The notes under the pieces: generated by a model
The model's input: only the letters and a program-made list of their open reading frames with translations
Databases searched by the model: none
Told to the model about the DNA's origin: nothing
Assembly: GCF_001678665.1 (NCBI RefSeq)
Contig: NZ_LZRP01000001.1
Location: 372,001-436,000, forward strand
Reading direction: 5' to 3'
Length of the DNA: 64,000 bases
From: Erythrobacter sp. QSSC1-22B
Lineage (GTDB): Bacteria > Pseudomonadota > Alphaproteobacteria > Sphingomonadales > Sphingomonadaceae
Part shown: piece after piece, positions 26,104-36,788 of the stretch
Layout of the letters: the number at the start of each line of letters is the position of its first letter
Numbering within the stretch: the first letter of the stretch is position 1
Program-made: the position numbers and the translations under genes

Positions 26104-27864
26104 ATGGCTGGCGAAATCGAAGCAACCCCAATGTTGTCCGACGCTCTGGTGATCCTCGGCGCGGCGGGGCTCGTCATCCCGATCTTTACCCGGTTTCGGA
26201 TCACCCCGGTGATCGGTTTCATCCTGATCGGCATCCTGGTCGGCCCCTTCGGGCTCGGCAAACTGGTATTCGAATACCCCTGGCTCACCCATGTCACCAT
26301 CACCGACCCCGAAGCGCTCGAGCCCTTTGCCGAGCTAGGCATCATCCTGCTGCTGTTTACGATCGGGCTGGAACTCAGCTTCAACCGATTGTGGCAGATG
26401 CGCCGGCTCGTGTTCGGGCTCGGGGCGCTCGAACTTGTGATCATCGGCACCTTGCTGGCGATATTTCTCGGCATGATGGGGCAATACTGGACCGGCGCGC
26501 TGGCACTGGGTCTGGCGTTGGCCTTTTCCTCCACTGCAATCGTGCTGCCGATCTCGGGCACCAACAGTCCTGTCGGGCGCGCGGCGCTGTCGATGCTGCT
26601 GTTCGAGGACATCATGATCGTGCCGATCATCTTCGTGCTGGGCGCCATGGGTCCGACCGCGCAGGCCGAGGGCTGGGAGGGATTGCTCGACACGCTTCTG
26701 TTCGGGGCGGCGGTCATCACCGTGCTGCTGGTCGCAGGCCGGATCCTGCTGCCGCGCCTGTTCGCGCAGGCCGCGCGCACCAAGAGCCCCGAACTGTTTC
26801 TCGCCGCGAGCCTGCTGGTGGTGATCGGCGCCAGCCTCGCCACGGCGCTCGCCGGGCTCTCGCCGATCGTCGGCGCGCTGATCGCCGGGCTGCTGATCGC
26901 CGAGACGGAATATCACACCGAGGTCGAAGGGATCATCGAGCCCTTCAAGGGCCTCGCGCTCGGCATCTTCCTCATCACCGTGGGGATGAGCATCGACCTG
27001 TCCACGATCTGGGACCACATCGGCGCGGTCGCCGCTGCGGTGGTCGGCGTACTGGTGTTCAAGGCGCTGGTGACGGGCATGTTGCTGCGGCTGATGGGCG
27101 CGCGGCGCTCGACCGCCGCCGAGACCGGCATTTTGATGGCGAGCCCTTCGGAAACCACGCTGATCGTGCTCGCTGCCGCGGGTTCGGCTTTGCTCATCCA
27201 GCCCGGCACGGCGCAATTCTGGCAGATCGTCACCGCCATCGGGCTGACGGTCACACCGCTGCTGGCGCGGCTGGGACGCGTCATCGGCCGCCGGGTCGAA
27301 GCCGTCCCCGAGCTGCCGCCCGAGGACGAGGGCGAGCCGCGCGTTGTCATTATCGGTGCGGGGCGTGTCGGACGCCTCGTCGCCCGAATGCTGGAAAAGC
27401 ATGGCAAGCCCTATGTCGCGATTGATTCCAACTCCGACCTTATCGCCAGCGCCAAACGCGCGGGTATTCGCGCTACCTTTGGAGATGCTGCTCGCGGTGC
27501 CGCGTTGAGCAAGCTCGGGGTCGAACACGCATTGGCGGTGGTGCTGACCATGGACGAGCCCGTGCTCGCGCAACGGCTGGTGGCCAAGCTGCGTAAGGAA
27601 TATCCCGATCTCCTGATCGTCGCGCGCGCGCGCGACACGCGCCACGCGGCCGAGCTCTACCGCGCGGGCGCCAGCCATGCGGTGCCCGAAGCGCTCGAAG
27701 CCTCGCTCCAGCTCAGCGAGGCAGTGCTGGTCGATATCGGCGTCGCCATGGGTCCGGTGATCGCCTCGATCCACGAGAAGCGGGACGAATACCGTTTACA
27801 GATCGAGGAAGAAGGCGCGCTGGCTTACAAGCCCAAGCTACGCACCAGCACCGCAGAAAGCTGA
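26104..27864 (+). CDS. CPA2-family cation:proton antiporter with TrkA-N domain
   Basis: A 586-residue inner-membrane protein. About 12 hydrophobic helices fill residues 10-390, with the family segments GFILIGILVGP, AFSSTAIVLP and GALIAGLLIAETEYH. A cytosolic Rossmann domain (about 410-530) begins VVIIGAGRVGRLVARML, as in KefB/KefC/YbaL, for nucleotide gating of K+/H+ or Na+/H+ exchange. No KefG/KefF ancillary gene is adjacent. The exact ion is unknown. Confidence 0.92.
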   Translation: MAGEIEATPMLSDALVILGAAGLVIPIFTRFRITPVIGFILIGILVGPFGLGKLVFEYPWLTHVTITDPEALEPFAELGIILLLFTIGLELSFNRLWQMRRLVFGLGALELVIIGTLLAIFLGMMGQYWTGALALGLALAFSSTAIVLPISGTNSPVGRAALSMLLFEDIMIVPIIFVLGAMGPTAQAEGWEGLLDTLLFGAAVITVLLVAGRILLPRLFAQAARTKSPELFLAASLLVVIGASLATALAGLSPIVGALIAGLLIAETEYHTEVEGIIEPFKGLALGIFLITVGMSIDLSTIWDHIGAVAAAVVGVLVFKALVTGMLLRLMGARRSTAAETGILMASPSETTLIVLAAAGSALLIQPGTAQFWQIVTAIGLTVTPLLARLGRVIGRRVEAVPELPPEDEGEPRVVIIGAGRVGRLVARMLEKHGKPYVAIDSNSDLIASAKRAGIRATFGDAARGAALSKLGVEHALAVVLTMDEPVLAQRLVAKLRKEYPDLLIVARARDTRHAAELYRAGASHAVPEALEASLQLSEAVLVDIGVAMGPVIASIHEKRDEYRLQIEEEGALAYKPKLRTSTAES

Positions 27865-27941
27865 CCGACCCAGCCAATCGGTGAACTCTCCGCCACTCCA
27901 TGCGTTGGGCCTATATAACGGACGACAAAGGAGAATTAGAG

Positions 27942-28115
27942 ATGGCCGACAACGACCCAACAAAGCCGACCCCGAACAAGGAAAAGTTCAAGCCGCAGAA
28001 TGTTCAGGATCCGGTCCGGAACGGTAGCGGCGACCGCGGGAAGCCGGGCGACACCGGCGGGCTGGATGTCGAACAGGGCAGCAGCGGCGTCACCAAGCAG
28101 ACCCCGAGCCGCTAG
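27942..28115 (+). CDS. Small hydrophilic protein
   Basis: A 57-residue polar, Pro/Gly/Lys-rich protein with no hydrophobic segment, probably disordered. The ATG at 27942 is preceded by a very good AAAGGAGAA ribosome site, which supports real translation. An in-frame start at 27900 would add 14 residues but has no such site. It follows the antiporter by 77 bp and converges with alaS. Function unknown; similar short proteins occur in related genomes as unannotated entries (from memory, not checked). Confidence 0.6.
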   Translation: MADNDPTKPTPNKEKFKPQNVQDPVRNGSGDRGKPGDTGGLDVEQGSSGVTKQTPSR

Positions 28116-28174
28116 GACATGTCGGGGCGGCCACCGCCACCCCGGCGCCCGGACACGGTGAGAGCGCTGGCCTT

Positions 28175-28197
28175 GCCGGTCGGCTAGGCCGACTGGC
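28175..28197. terminator. Hairpin over the alaS stop codon
   Basis: GCCGGTCGGC (28175-28184) pairs with GCCGACTGGC (28188-28197), with one wobble pair and a 3-nt loop. It sits between the convergent small gene (ends 28115) and alaS (ends 28184) and includes the alaS stop. No T-run. Confidence 0.4.
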
Positions 28198-30853
28198 TCG
28201 CCAGCGCCTCCCGCACCGCAGCGATCGCTTCCGCCGCCTTGGCGCCATCGGGCCCTCCGCCCTGCGCCATGTCGGGGCGACCACCGCCGCCCTTGCCGCC
28301 AAGCGCCGCAACGCCTGCGCGGACCAGCACCACGGCGTCGATTCGCTCGATGAGGTCCTGAGTGACCGCGACCGCGAAGGCGCCCTTGCCCTCGTTGACC
28401 GCGCAGATCGCCGCGACCCCTGATCCCATCCGCTGTTTCGCCTCGTCGAGCAGCGGGCGCAGATCCTTGGGGTCGAGCCCCTCGATCACCTTGGCCGAAA
28501 AAGTCACGCCGCCGATGTTCTCATCTTCGGGCGGAGCGGTGTTACCGCCTGCGCCATCACCCGAGAGCGCCAGCGCGCGGCGCGCTTCGGCCAGTTCCTT
28601 GTCGAGCTTCTTGCGCTCCTCGACCAGCGCCTCGACCCGCGCCGCCGCCTCGTCGGGCGAGGTCCGCAGAGTGGACGCGATTGCCTGGAGCGCCTGATCG
28701 CGCGCGGCGAACCATTGCCGGGCCGCCTCGCCGGTCATCGCCTCGATACGGCGCACCCCAGAACTGACCGCGGACTCCGAAACGATCTTGAACAGGCCGA
28801 TATCGCCGGTCGCGTGGACATGGATCCCGCCGCACAGTTCGACCGAATAGTTCCGGCCCCCATCGCGCCTGGTGCCCATCGAGAGCACGCGGACCTCGTC
28901 GCCGTATTTTTCGCCGAACAGCGCCAGCGCGCCCGCCGCGACCGCGTCGTCGGGCGTCATCAGCCGTGTCTGGACTGACTCGTTGGCGCGGATCTCGGCG
29001 TTGACCTCGGCCTCGACCGCGGCGAGTTGCGCAGGCGTGAGCGGCTTGGGATGCGAGAAATCAAAGCGGAAGCGGTCGTCCGAAACCAGCGAGCCCTTCT
29101 GGGTGACGTGATCGCCCAGCTGGTCGCGCAAGGCCGCGTGGAGCAGATGGGTCGAGGAATGATTAGCGCGGACCCGATCGCGCCGCGTGGCGTCGACCGC
29201 CAAATGGACGGCATCGCCGCGTTTGACGCTGCCCTTGATGACCCGCCCGACATGGGTGTGCAGCCGCCCGAGCGGCTTGTTGGTGGTCTCGACCGCGATC
29301 TCGAGCCCCTCGGGGGTCCATATCCGCCCGGCATCGCCGGTCTGGCCGCCGCTTTCGCCGTAGAAGGGGGTCTGGTTGGTGAGCAGGATCACGCTCTCGC
29401 CCTCACCCGCAGATTCGACCTCGGCGCCGTCCCGGACGAGCGCGACCACCGCGCCCTCGCCCGTGGTCGAGCTGTAGCCGGTGAACTCGGTCGAGCCCTC
29501 GCGATCGGCGATGTCGAACCACACTTCCTCGCTCGCGGATTGGCCCGAACCCTTCCAGGCGGCGCGCGCTGCGGCCTTCTGCTGCGCCATCGCGGCGTCG
29601 AAGCCGGCGCGCTCGACCGCGATGCCGCGGCTGCGCAAGGCATCCTCGGTGAGGTCGTAGGGAAAGCCAAAGGTGTCATACAGCTTGAACGCGGTCTCGC
29701 CGTCGAGCGTGCCGCCCTCGGTCATCGTGCCAGTGGCTTCATCGAGCAGCCGCAGGCCCTTGTCGAGCGTACGGCGGAACTGGGTCTCCTCGCGCTCGAG
29801 CACTTCCTCGATCAGCGCCTGGCCGCGTTGCAGCTCGGGGAAGGCCTGGCCCATCTCGGTGACCAGCGCGGGCACGAGGCGATGCATCAGCGGCTCGGCG
29901 GTGCCGAGCAGATGCGCATGGCGCATGGCGCGGCGCATGATCCGCCGCAGCACATAGCCGCGGCCCTCGCTCGAGGGCAGCACGCCATCGGCCAGCAGGA
30001 AGCTGGTCGAACGCAGATGATCGGCGATCACGCGGTGGCTGGCGGTGTTGTCGCCCTCGGCGGCCACCCCGGTCAGGCTTTCGCCCGCCGCGATCAGCGC
30101 CTTGAAGGTGTCGGTGTCGTAATTGTCGTGGACGCCCTGCAGGACCGCGGCGATGCGTTCCAGCCCCATGCCGGTGTCGATCGAGGGCTTGGGCAGCGCT
30201 TCGCGGCTGCCATCGGCCTGCTGCTCGAACTGCATGAAGACCAGGTTCCAGATTTCGACGAAGCGGTCGCCATCCTCCTCGGGCGAACCCGGAGGACCTC
30301 CCCAGATGTGATCGCCGTGGTCGTAGAAGATTTCCGAGCACGGGCCGCAGGGGCCGGTGTCGCCCATCGACCAGAAATTGTCGGCGGTGGCGATGCGGAT
30401 GATCCGCTCCTCGGGCAGGCCGGCGATCTTGCGCCACAGATCGAAAGCTTCGTCGTCCGTGTGATAGACCGTCGCGGTGAGCCGGTCGGCGGGCAGGCCC
30501 CATTCCTTGGTGAGCAGCGTCCAGGCGTGGTGGATCGCCTGTTCCTTGAAATAATCGCCGAAGCTGAAATTCCCCAGCATCTCGAAGAAGGTGTGGTGCC
30601 GCGCGGTGTAGCCGACATTGTCGAGGTCGTTGTGCTTGCCCCCGGCGCGGACGCATTTCTGGCTGCTGGTCGCGCGCGGGCTAGGCGGGGTCTCGAGCCC
30701 GGTGAAGGCGTTCTTGAATGGCACCATCCCGGCGTTGACGAACATAAGCGTCGGATCGCTGAACGGCACGAGCGGCGCGGACGCCACCTCGGCGTGACCG
30801 GCGGCGGCGAAATAGTCGAGGAAGGACCGGCGGATGTCGTTGGTCGAAGTCAT
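28184..30853 (-). CDS. alaS: Alanyl-tRNA synthetase
   Basis: The 889-residue class II synthetase charges tRNA-Ala. Catalytic N-terminal domain starts [14 protein letters not shown] with motif 2 region [18 protein letters not shown]. The editing domain has [11 protein letters not shown] (HxxxH) and the later CGGIH. The C-terminal DHHA1/C-Ala domain contains [16 protein letters not shown]. All parts are present at normal length. GST follows in the opposite direction of reading by position but on the same strand upstream. Confidence 0.98.
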   Translation of the reverse strand: MTSTNDIRRSFLDYFAAAGHAEVASAPLVPFSDPTLMFVNAGMVPFKNAFTGLETPPSPRATSSQKCVRAGGKHNDLDNVGYTARHHTFFEMLGNFSFGDYFKEQAIHHAWTLLTKEWGLPADRLTATVYHTDDEAFDLWRKIAGLPEERIIRIATADNFWSMGDTGPCGPCSEIFYDHGDHIWGGPPGSPEEDGDRFVEIWNLVFMQFEQQADGSREALPKPSIDTGMGLERIAAVLQGVHDNYDTDTFKALIAAGESLTGVAAEGDNTASHRVIADHLRSTSFLLADGVLPSSEGRGYVLRRIMRRAMRHAHLLGTAEPLMHRLVPALVTEMGQAFPELQRGQALIEEVLEREETQFRRTLDKGLRLLDEATGTMTEGGTLDGETAFKLYDTFGFPYDLTEDALRSRGIAVERAGFDAAMAQQKAAARAAWKGSGQSASEEVWFDIADREGSTEFTGYSSTTGEGAVVALVRDGAEVESAGEGESVILLTNQTPFYGESGGQTGDAGRIWTPEGLEIAVETTNKPLGRLHTHVGRVIKGSVKRGDAVHLAVDATRRDRVRANHSSTHLLHAALRDQLGDHVTQKGSLVSDDRFRFDFSHPKPLTPAQLAAVEAEVNAEIRANESVQTRLMTPDDAVAAGALALFGEKYGDEVRVLSMGTRRDGGRNYSVELCGGIHVHATGDIGLFKIVSESAVSSGVRRIEAMTGEAARQWFAARDQALQAIASTLRTSPDEAAARVEALVEERKKLDKELAEARRALALSGDGAGGNTAPPEDENIGGVTFSAKVIEGLDPKDLRPLLDEAKQRMGSGVAAICAVNEGKGAFAVAVTQDLIERIDAVVLVRAGVAALGGKGGGGRPDMAQGGGPDGAKAAEAIAAVREALASQSA

Positions 30854-30947
30854 GACGGGCAGTTAGGCAATCGGCGCCCGAGCGACAAGCGCGGAAAGCC
30901 GGTTATGGTGATCGCGGCTTGTGGCTGGGGGCGCGGCTCCGCCTCGT

Positions 30948-31574
30948 CTACCAGACGAAATAGGGCCCGCCGCGCTCGCGGGCGCGCTGCCAGGCGGGGC
31001 GGGCGTGGACCGCCTCGACGAAGCGCGCCAGCTTCGGCGCGCGCTCGGCATAGCCTTGCATCACGGCAATCTCGGCGGGGAAGCTCATCAGCACATCGGC
31101 CGCGGACCAGTCGTCGCCGACGAAGTGCAGGCTTTCGCCCAGCTGCCGTTCGGCAAACAGGACATGCGCCTCGAGCTGCTCGTCGATCCGCGGCATCAGG
31201 GGCGCCGCGGCGTCGCCGAGCCGGGCGCTGTAGAGCTTGAGCATGACGGGGACGAAGAAACTGCTCTCGCCGAACTGCATCCATTCGAGGAATTCGACCC
31301 ATTGGTCGCTGTCGCGCGGCGGCAGCCAGCTCTCGCCGCCGTGGCGTTCGCACAGATACTGGATGATCGCTGCGCTTTCCGAGACCATCCGGCCCTGGTC
31401 CTCGATCACCGGCGATTTGCCCAGCGGATGCGCCTGCCGTAGCTCGGACGGCGCGAGATTGGTGGTCGCATCGCGCTGGTAGGAGACGATCTCGTAATCT
31501 GCGCCGAGTTCTTCCAGCAGCCACAGCACGCGCTGCGACCGGCTGTTGTTGAGATGATGGACGGTGATGGTCAT
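30948..31574 (-). CDS. Glutathione S-transferase family protein
   Basis: A 208-residue soluble protein. The N-terminal thioredoxin-like domain (HHLNNSRSQRVLWLLEELG; cis-Pro and ES in SPVIEDQGRMVSESAAIIQYL) binds glutathione. The all-helical C-terminal domain has SAADVLMSFPAEIA with the conserved Asp N-cap. The Asn/Ser near the first helix suggests a Ser- or Asn-type GST, not a Tyr type. It probably conjugates or reduces small electrophiles; substrate unknown. Lies between alaS and recA. Confidence 0.9.
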   Translation of the reverse strand: MTITVHHLNNSRSQRVLWLLEELGADYEIVSYQRDATTNLAPSELRQAHPLGKSPVIEDQGRMVSESAAIIQYLCERHGGESWLPPRDSDQWVEFLEWMQFGESSFFVPVMLKLYSARLGDAAAPLMPRIDEQLEAHVLFAERQLGESLHFVGDDWSAADVLMSFPAEIAVMQGYAERAPKLARFVEAVHARPAWQRARERGGPYFVW

Positions 31575-31834
31575 GGCGGAATTCCTCGAATGGTTCGGTG
31601 CGATCCTAAGCCATCGTGACGGCTGCGGCCATCGTCATTCTAGGCCCATTCCCGAGAGTATTTCCGCAAGACCGCCGCAGGAAAACGGCGCATCGCCGCC
31701 ACACAGCGAAAAGCCGCCGTGGCAAGGGGTCCCTAGGGGACTGCCCTCGCGCACGCCGGCTTTCCGCGTGTCCGGGTGCCGCTTATGGGGACAGCCGAGG
31801 GGTACGGCTGCGGCTCCCGCTTGAGAAAATGCGA
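31575..31834. other. 260-bp intergenic region downstream of recA
   Basis: No convincing gene. CAGCCG (31792-31797) pairs with CGGCTG (31805-31810) around a 7-nt loop, 25 bp after the recA stop on the minus strand; this could end the recA transcript but lacks a T-run. The rest must contain the promoter for the GST gene, which I cannot place. Confidence 0.4.
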
Positions 31835-32896
31835 TCAGTCCTCCGCGTCAGGACCGGTCATCATCTTCTCGGCGACCTCGTCGGTGCGGCCGCGAATTGC
31901 GGCTTCCAACCGGTCGCAAACTTCGGGATTTTCCTTCAGATAGGTCTTGGCGTTCTCGCGCCCCTGACCAATGCGAATGCTGTCGTAGCTGAACCAGGAA
32001 CCCGACTTCTCGACGATCCCGGCCTTGACGCCGAGATCGAGGATTTCGCCGATCTTGGAAATGCCTTCGCCATACATGATGTCGAATTCAACCTGCTTGA
32101 AAGGCGGTGCGACCTTGTTCTTGACCACTTTGACCCGGGTCGAATTGCCGACGATATCGTCGCGATCCTTGATCTGGCCGGTGCGACGGATGTCGAGCCG
32201 GACCGAGGCGTAGAACTTCAGCGCATTGCCACCGGTGGTCGTCTCGGGATTGCCGTACATGACACCGATCTTCATGCGCAGCTGGTTGATGAAGATAACC
32301 ATGCATTTGGAGCGGCTGATCGAGCCGGTCAGCTTGCGCAAGGACTGGCTCATCAGGCGTGCCTGCAGACCGACATGGCTGTCGCCCATCTCGCCCTCGA
32401 TCTCGGCGCGTGGCACCAGAGCGGCGACCGAATCGATCACCAGCACATCGATCGCGTTCGAGCGGACCAAAGTGTCGACGATCTCGAGCGCCTGCTCACC
32501 GGTATCGGGCTGCGAAACGATCAGCTCGTCGATATCGACGCCCAGCTTCCTGGCATAGACAGGATCGAGCGCATGCTCGGCATCGACGAAGGCGGCAGTG
32601 CCCCCGCCTTTCTGCGCCTCGGCGATGACATGCAGCGCGAGCGTGGTCTTGCCCGAACTTTCCGGGCCGTAGATTTCGATAACCCGGCCCTTGGGCAGGC
32701 CGCCCACACCGAGAGCGATGTCGAGCCCGAGCGATCCCGTCGAGATCGACTCGATGTTCATCGCTTCCTTCTGGCCCAGCTTCATCGCCGAGCCTTTGCC
32801 GAATGCGCGATCGATCTGCGCGAGTGCGGCATCGAGTGCCTTTTGACGGTCCACGTCGACTTCCTTGTCTTTTACGAGTTTCAGACTTGCCGCCAT
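31835..32896 (-). CDS. recA: Recombinase RecA
   Basis: The 353-residue strand-exchange protein and SOS coprotease. Walker A is [12 protein letters not shown], Walker B region [21 protein letters not shown], and the DNA-binding loop 2 region [28 protein letters not shown] is intact. The acidic C-terminal tail (MTGPDAED) is short. The ATG is preceded by AGGAGAG. An exact LexA box is 76 bp upstream, so induction by DNA damage is expected. Confidence 0.99.
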   Translation of the reverse strand: MAASLKLVKDKEVDVDRQKALDAALAQIDRAFGKGSAMKLGQKEAMNIESISTGSLGLDIALGVGGLPKGRVIEIYGPESSGKTTLALHVIAEAQKGGGTAAFVDAEHALDPVYARKLGVDIDELIVSQPDTGEQALEIVDTLVRSNAIDVLVIDSVAALVPRAEIEGEMGDSHVGLQARLMSQSLRKLTGSISRSKCMVIFINQLRMKIGVMYGNPETTTGGNALKFYASVRLDIRRTGQIKDRDDIVGNSTRVKVVKNKVAPPFKQVEFDIMYGEGISKIGEILDLGVKAGIVEKSGSWFSYDSIRIGQGRENAKTYLKENPEVCDRLEAAIRGRTDEVAEKMMTGPDAED

Positions 32897-32972
32897 GACA
32901 TTCTCTCCTGCGCTTGACCAGAGCCGCTACCGACTCGTTGACCCCACAGGATGTACCGCGTTTGTTCCAATA

Positions 32973-32987
32973 GAACAAGAGTAGAAC
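32973..32987 (-). promoter_or_regulatory. SOS (LexA) box of recA
   Basis: GAACAAGAGTAGAAC (minus strand GTTCTACTCTTGTTC) is an exact GAAC-N7-GAAC site. Its distal half, CTTGTTC, overlaps a possible -35 (TTGTTC) with TACATC 17 bp downstream, so LexA would block the promoter. Confidence 0.88.
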
Positions 32988-33012
32988 GAAATAACTTCGC
33001 AGAAAACGTGTT

Positions 33013-35496
33013 TCAGCCCTTGTTTTTGCCCTGTTCGCTCAGCACTTCCGCCACTTTCGCGCTGATCTCCTGGACGCTGAAGGGCTTTGGAATGAAGTGC
33101 ATGTTCTCGATGTCGATATCGTTGCGCAACTGCTCCTCGGCATAGCCGGACATGAACAGGATCGGGATGTTCGGTTTCACCCGGCGAACCGCGCGCGCCA
33201 TCGCCGGGCCATCCATCGCCGGCATGACCACATCGGAAACGATGAGGTCGAACTCGACCCCGCCATTCGCCACCGCCGCGAGTCCGGCCTCGCCATCGGC
33301 GGCGGAGGTAACAGCATAGCCGGCGCGGGTCAGCGCGCGCTCGGCCACGGCGCGAACCATGTCCTCGTCTTCGACCAGCAGCAGATTGCCACCCCCCGAC
33401 CAGTCGCTCGCCTTGGTCTCTTCGAGTTCCTCGCGCCGCCGCGGAGCAGGCATCTCGCCCTTGTGGACCGGGAGATAGACCGTGAAGCGCGCGCCCGCTG
33501 GCGATCCATCGGGCCCCGGGACATTGTCGGCAAAGATGAAGCCGTTGGATTGCTTGACGATGCCATAGACCGTCGAGAGCCCGAGCCCTGTGCCCTTTCC
33601 CAGCTCCTTGGTCGTGAAAAAGGGCTCGAAGATCTTGTTGATGACATTCTCGGGGATGCCCCCGCCGGTGTCCTGCACGATGAGCACGGTGTAGTCGTTG
33701 GCGGGCATGATATCGATGCCCATCTTGCGCACGTCGCGTGCGGAGACGTGGCGCGTGGCCAGCGTCAGCCGGCCCTTGAGATCGGGCTGACCCTTTCGTT
33801 CCGCATAGGCCTGCATGGCATCGCGCGCGTTGACCGCCAGATTGATGATGACCTGTTCCAGCTGCTGCGGGTCGGCGCGCACGGGGCCCAGTTCTCGGTC
33901 GTGGCGGACCGAAAATTCGACCTTGCCGCCCATCAGCCGCTTGAGCAGTTGGCTGACCTCGCTGACCACATCGGGCATCTGCAGGACCACGGGGCGCAAC
34001 GTCTGCTGGCGGCTGAAGGCCAGCAATTGGCGCGTGAGCGATGCGGCGCGGTTGGAGTTGGCCCTGATCTGCTGGATGTCGTCGTAGTCGCTGTCGCCGG
34101 GCGTATGGCGCAGCAACATGAGGTCGCAATAGCCTATGATCGCAGTGAGCACATTGTTGAAGTCATGCGCGACGCCGCCAGCCAGTTGGCCCACAGCCTG
34201 CATCTTGGTAGCCTGCGCGACCTGGCGCCGGAGGCGTTTTTCCTCGGTCGAGTCCGACAGCGACAAAAGCACCGCGGCATCGCCCAGCCCGCGCACTCCC
34301 GCCAGCCCGATGCTGACCGGCTCCTCCTTGTCGCCACTCAACCGCACCGCCATGTCGCCGCTCGCGGCAACACCTTTGGCGAAGCGTCGTACGGTGTCCG
34401 ACATCGCTGCCTTGTCATCGGCCACAACCAGATCGGACGGGAATTGCGGCAAGCCTGATTTTTCGCGCTCGATGGCACGCAGGAATGCCTTGTTGGCGAA
34501 CAGGAACCGGCCGTCGCGATCGGTCAGCGCCAATCCCAGCGGCAGCGCCGAGAGCAGCGCTTCGAGCTGGGGTACCGCTGCGCGCCCGCTGCCCTCCCAA
34601 GATCCGCCGACCCCAACGCTGCTGTCGACCAGCAGCATCAGCGAGGGCGCCTCGTCGGCACCGCTGACCTGCTTCGCACCCGGCTCATCGAGCGGGATAT
34701 GGACCAACGTCTGCGGCGAACCCTGCTGGCCTTCGCGCGCAAAATAGATTCGGTCGCGATCGTCGGAACGCAGCAACTGGACGAAATCCTCACCCGAAAG
34801 CGATTTTTCCGCCTGTCCGGTCGTTCGCTCGGCAAGCCCGGGCGTGTGGTCGATGACCACGCCATCGGGCGCCACCAGCGCGACTTCGAGCCCGGCGCGC
34901 GACATCATCGCGCCGAAGGGTCCTGAAATCCGCTCCGCGACGCCATCGTAGCTGCGGTGCTCGATGATCTCCGAGAATCGCCAGATCAGGTAGTTTTCGC
35001 CCCGCCCGCTTCGCTCCACCGCCAGACGGAAAGTCCGCTCACCCTGAGCCAGCCGGAGGAGGTCAACCGCACCCCGGCCGTCGCGCCATGCCGCGCGCGC
35101 CGCGCCGCTTGTGGCTTCGCGGCCATGATCGTCCAATGCCAGCACCTGCGGCTCGGCGTCGATGCCGAACCAGTCGCGATAGGTGGAATTCGCGCAAGCT
35201 AGCCGATTCGCGCGATCCGTAATCGCGATCGCGTGGCGCTTGTTTTCAATCGCCGCATGAGTCACCGACCAGTCGGGAGGAGCGAGGTCGGAAACGGCTA
35301 GCGGAGACCTCAGCCGGGTCATCAACAGCAGACCCAACAGGATCGTGAGCAGCCCTCCGGCATAGGCCGCCGCGATCAGACCGCTCGACCCGAGCAACCA
35401 GACCGTTCCGACCGACATGGCGGAGGCGACCAGCAGGCCAATGATCAGCGGAACCGGGGGCAGGCGCAACAGGCCGTCCTCGCTCGCATCCATCAT
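33013..35496 (-). CDS. cckA: Hybrid histidine kinase CckA
   Basis: An 827-residue membrane sensor. Two N-terminal hydrophobic helices (about 14-57) are followed by PAS-like regions (about 85-195 and 320-420), an H-box with GGVAHDFNNVLTAIIGYCDLM (His about 444), an HATPase domain with NLAVNARDAM and GKGTGLGLSTVYGI, and a C-terminal receiver with VSDVVMPAMDG (Asp about 756). This is the domain order of CckA, which feeds ChpT and CtrA. The ATG at 35496 overlaps the upstream stop (ATGA); a second ATG follows directly. Confidence 0.93.
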   Translation of the reverse strand: MMDASEDGLLRLPPVPLIIGLLVASAMSVGTVWLLGSSGLIAAAYAGGLLTILLGLLLMTRLRSPLAVSDLAPPDWSVTHAAIENKRHAIAITDRANRLACANSTYRDWFGIDAEPQVLALDDHGREATSGAARAAWRDGRGAVDLLRLAQGERTFRLAVERSGRGENYLIWRFSEIIEHRSYDGVAERISGPFGAMMSRAGLEVALVAPDGVVIDHTPGLAERTTGQAEKSLSGEDFVQLLRSDDRDRIYFAREGQQGSPQTLVHIPLDEPGAKQVSGADEAPSLMLLVDSSVGVGGSWEGSGRAAVPQLEALLSALPLGLALTDRDGRFLFANKAFLRAIEREKSGLPQFPSDLVVADDKAAMSDTVRRFAKGVAASGDMAVRLSGDKEEPVSIGLAGVRGLGDAAVLLSLSDSTEEKRLRRQVAQATKMQAVGQLAGGVAHDFNNVLTAIIGYCDLMLLRHTPGDSDYDDIQQIRANSNRAASLTRQLLAFSRQQTLRPVVLQMPDVVSEVSQLLKRLMGGKVEFSVRHDRELGPVRADPQQLEQVIINLAVNARDAMQAYAERKGQPDLKGRLTLATRHVSARDVRKMGIDIMPANDYTVLIVQDTGGGIPENVINKIFEPFFTTKELGKGTGLGLSTVYGIVKQSNGFIFADNVPGPDGSPAGARFTVYLPVHKGEMPAPRRREELEETKASDWSGGGNLLLVEDEDMVRAVAERALTRAGYAVTSAADGEAGLAAVANGGVEFDLIVSDVVMPAMDGPAMARAVRRVKPNIPILFMSGYAEEQLRNDIDIENMHFIPKPFSVQEISAKVAEVLSEQGKNKG

Positions 35497-36053
35497 GCCT
35501 CGTCCGCCATGGCATCGAGCCGTTGCTTGCGACGGCGGATAACCAGATTTCGCCAAACGAAGCTAGAGATCAGGTAGCCAACCGAAGCACTGACCACTGC
35601 GAGGACGACAAAGCCAAATGCGGTCAAACCCGCCATTTCGAAGAAATTGGCCAGCGGTCCGCGATCGTCGACGAACTCTGCCGCTGCTCCCGCGCCCACG
35701 GCCGCATCGATATTGAGCACGGTCGCACCGACCTTATTCGCCACCAGCAGCCAAAACGGGAAGGTGAATGGGTTGGTGACGAAGGTTGCCCCTGCGGCCA
35801 GCGGGACATTGGCCCGAGCCGGCAGCGCAAGAAATGCGGCGAGAAAAATCTGACCCAGCGGCACAATGAAGGCGGCGAACAGGCCAAGCGCCACGCCGCG
35901 CGGGACCGAGCGGCGGGTAAACCGCCACAGTTCCGGGCTTAGGAACCGATGCCCGATCGGACGCAGATATTTGCTGCGCGCCATCTTCTCGCGCGTCGGC
36001 ATATGCTTGCGGAACCAGTCCGACAGAAAGGTCTTGGATCGCAGGTCGCTCAT
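35493..36053 (-). CDS. DUF2062 membrane protein
   Basis: A 186-residue protein with a basic N-terminus, then hydrophobic segments (about 53-76, 86-108 and 143-166). PRGVALGLFAAFIVPLGQ and NPFTFPFWL are the typical DUF2062 motifs. The function is unknown; members sit in the inner membrane. It overlaps cckA by 4 bp, so the two are cotranscribed. The ATG at 36053 is preferred over a GTG 6 bp upstream. Confidence 0.85.
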   Translation of the reverse strand: MSDLRSKTFLSDWFRKHMPTREKMARSKYLRPIGHRFLSPELWRFTRRSVPRGVALGLFAAFIVPLGQIFLAAFLALPARANVPLAAGATFVTNPFTFPFWLLVANKVGATVLNIDAAVGAGAAAEFVDDRGPLANFFEMAGLTAFGFVVLAVVSASVGYLISSFVWRNLVIRRRKQRLDAMADEA

Positions 36054-36207
36054 CGCCACGGCGCAACATTGTGCCGCCAGGTGGCACGTCGCAAGGGATG
36101 TGAACGGGTTGGCGACATGTGGAGCATTCCGAGCTTGCGCGACTACCGGCGAGTGCCTGTCGGGCGCGTGAATTCAGTCTAGCGATTGCGCGTGCAATCC
36201 GAGGTCG

Positions 36208-36690
36208 TCAGCCCCGGTCGCGCATTACGCGCGCCTTGTCCCGCTGCCAATCACGATCCTTGATCGTCTGGCGCTTGTCATGCGCCTGCTTGCCCTTGGC
36301 GAGCGCCAGCTCGACCTTGGCGCGGCCGGTCGAATTGAAATAGACCGACAGCGGCACCAGCGTCATGCCCTTGCGCTCGATCGCGCCGAGCAGGCGTTCG
36401 ATCTCGCGCTCGTGGAGCAACAGCTTGCGCGGGCGTTTGGGTTCGTGGTTCTCGCGGTTGCCGTTTGCGTATTCGGGGATATTGGCGTTGACGAGCCAGA
36501 CCTGCCCGCCGCGGACCTCGGCGTAGCTTTCCTTGATCGAGGCCTGACCGCCGCGCAGCGCCTTGACCTCTGTGCCGTGCAACGCCAGCCCGGCCTCGAG
36601 CGTATCCTCGACATGATAATCGAACCGCACCCGCCGGTTGTCGGCGACGGTCTTCTGCTTGTCGAAAGTGGCGGGCTTGGGACGGGCCAT
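36208..36690 (-). CDS. smpB: SsrA-binding protein
   Basis: A 160-residue OB-fold protein that brings tmRNA to stalled ribosomes. Motifs [54 protein letters not shown], and the basic tail [19 protein letters not shown] that enters the empty mRNA channel are intact. The ATG at 36690 starts at [11 protein letters not shown]. No tmRNA gene was recognised nearby. dapA lies 98 bp upstream on the same strand. Confidence 0.97.
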   Translation of the reverse strand: MARPKPATFDKQKTVADNRRVRFDYHVEDTLEAGLALHGTEVKALRGGQASIKESYAEVRGGQVWLVNANIPEYANGNRENHEPKRPRKLLLHEREIERLLGAIERKGMTLVPLSVYFNSTGRAKVELALAKGKQAHDKRQTIKDRDWQRDKARVMRDRG

Positions 36691-36788
36691 GATCTCCGCC
36701 ACTTAGGAAGGCGCACGCCAAAGGGAAAGGGGAGACTGCGACCCGATCGCGGTTTGCGCGAGCGGTCGCAGCCGCAGCAAGCGGGGCG

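Noticed and set aside
28119-28145. Short near-duplicate of an alaS C-terminal segment (compare 28267-28290) in the gap downstream of alaS
   Set aside because: About 24 bp of low-complexity GC-rich similarity; too short and too biased to call a duplication.
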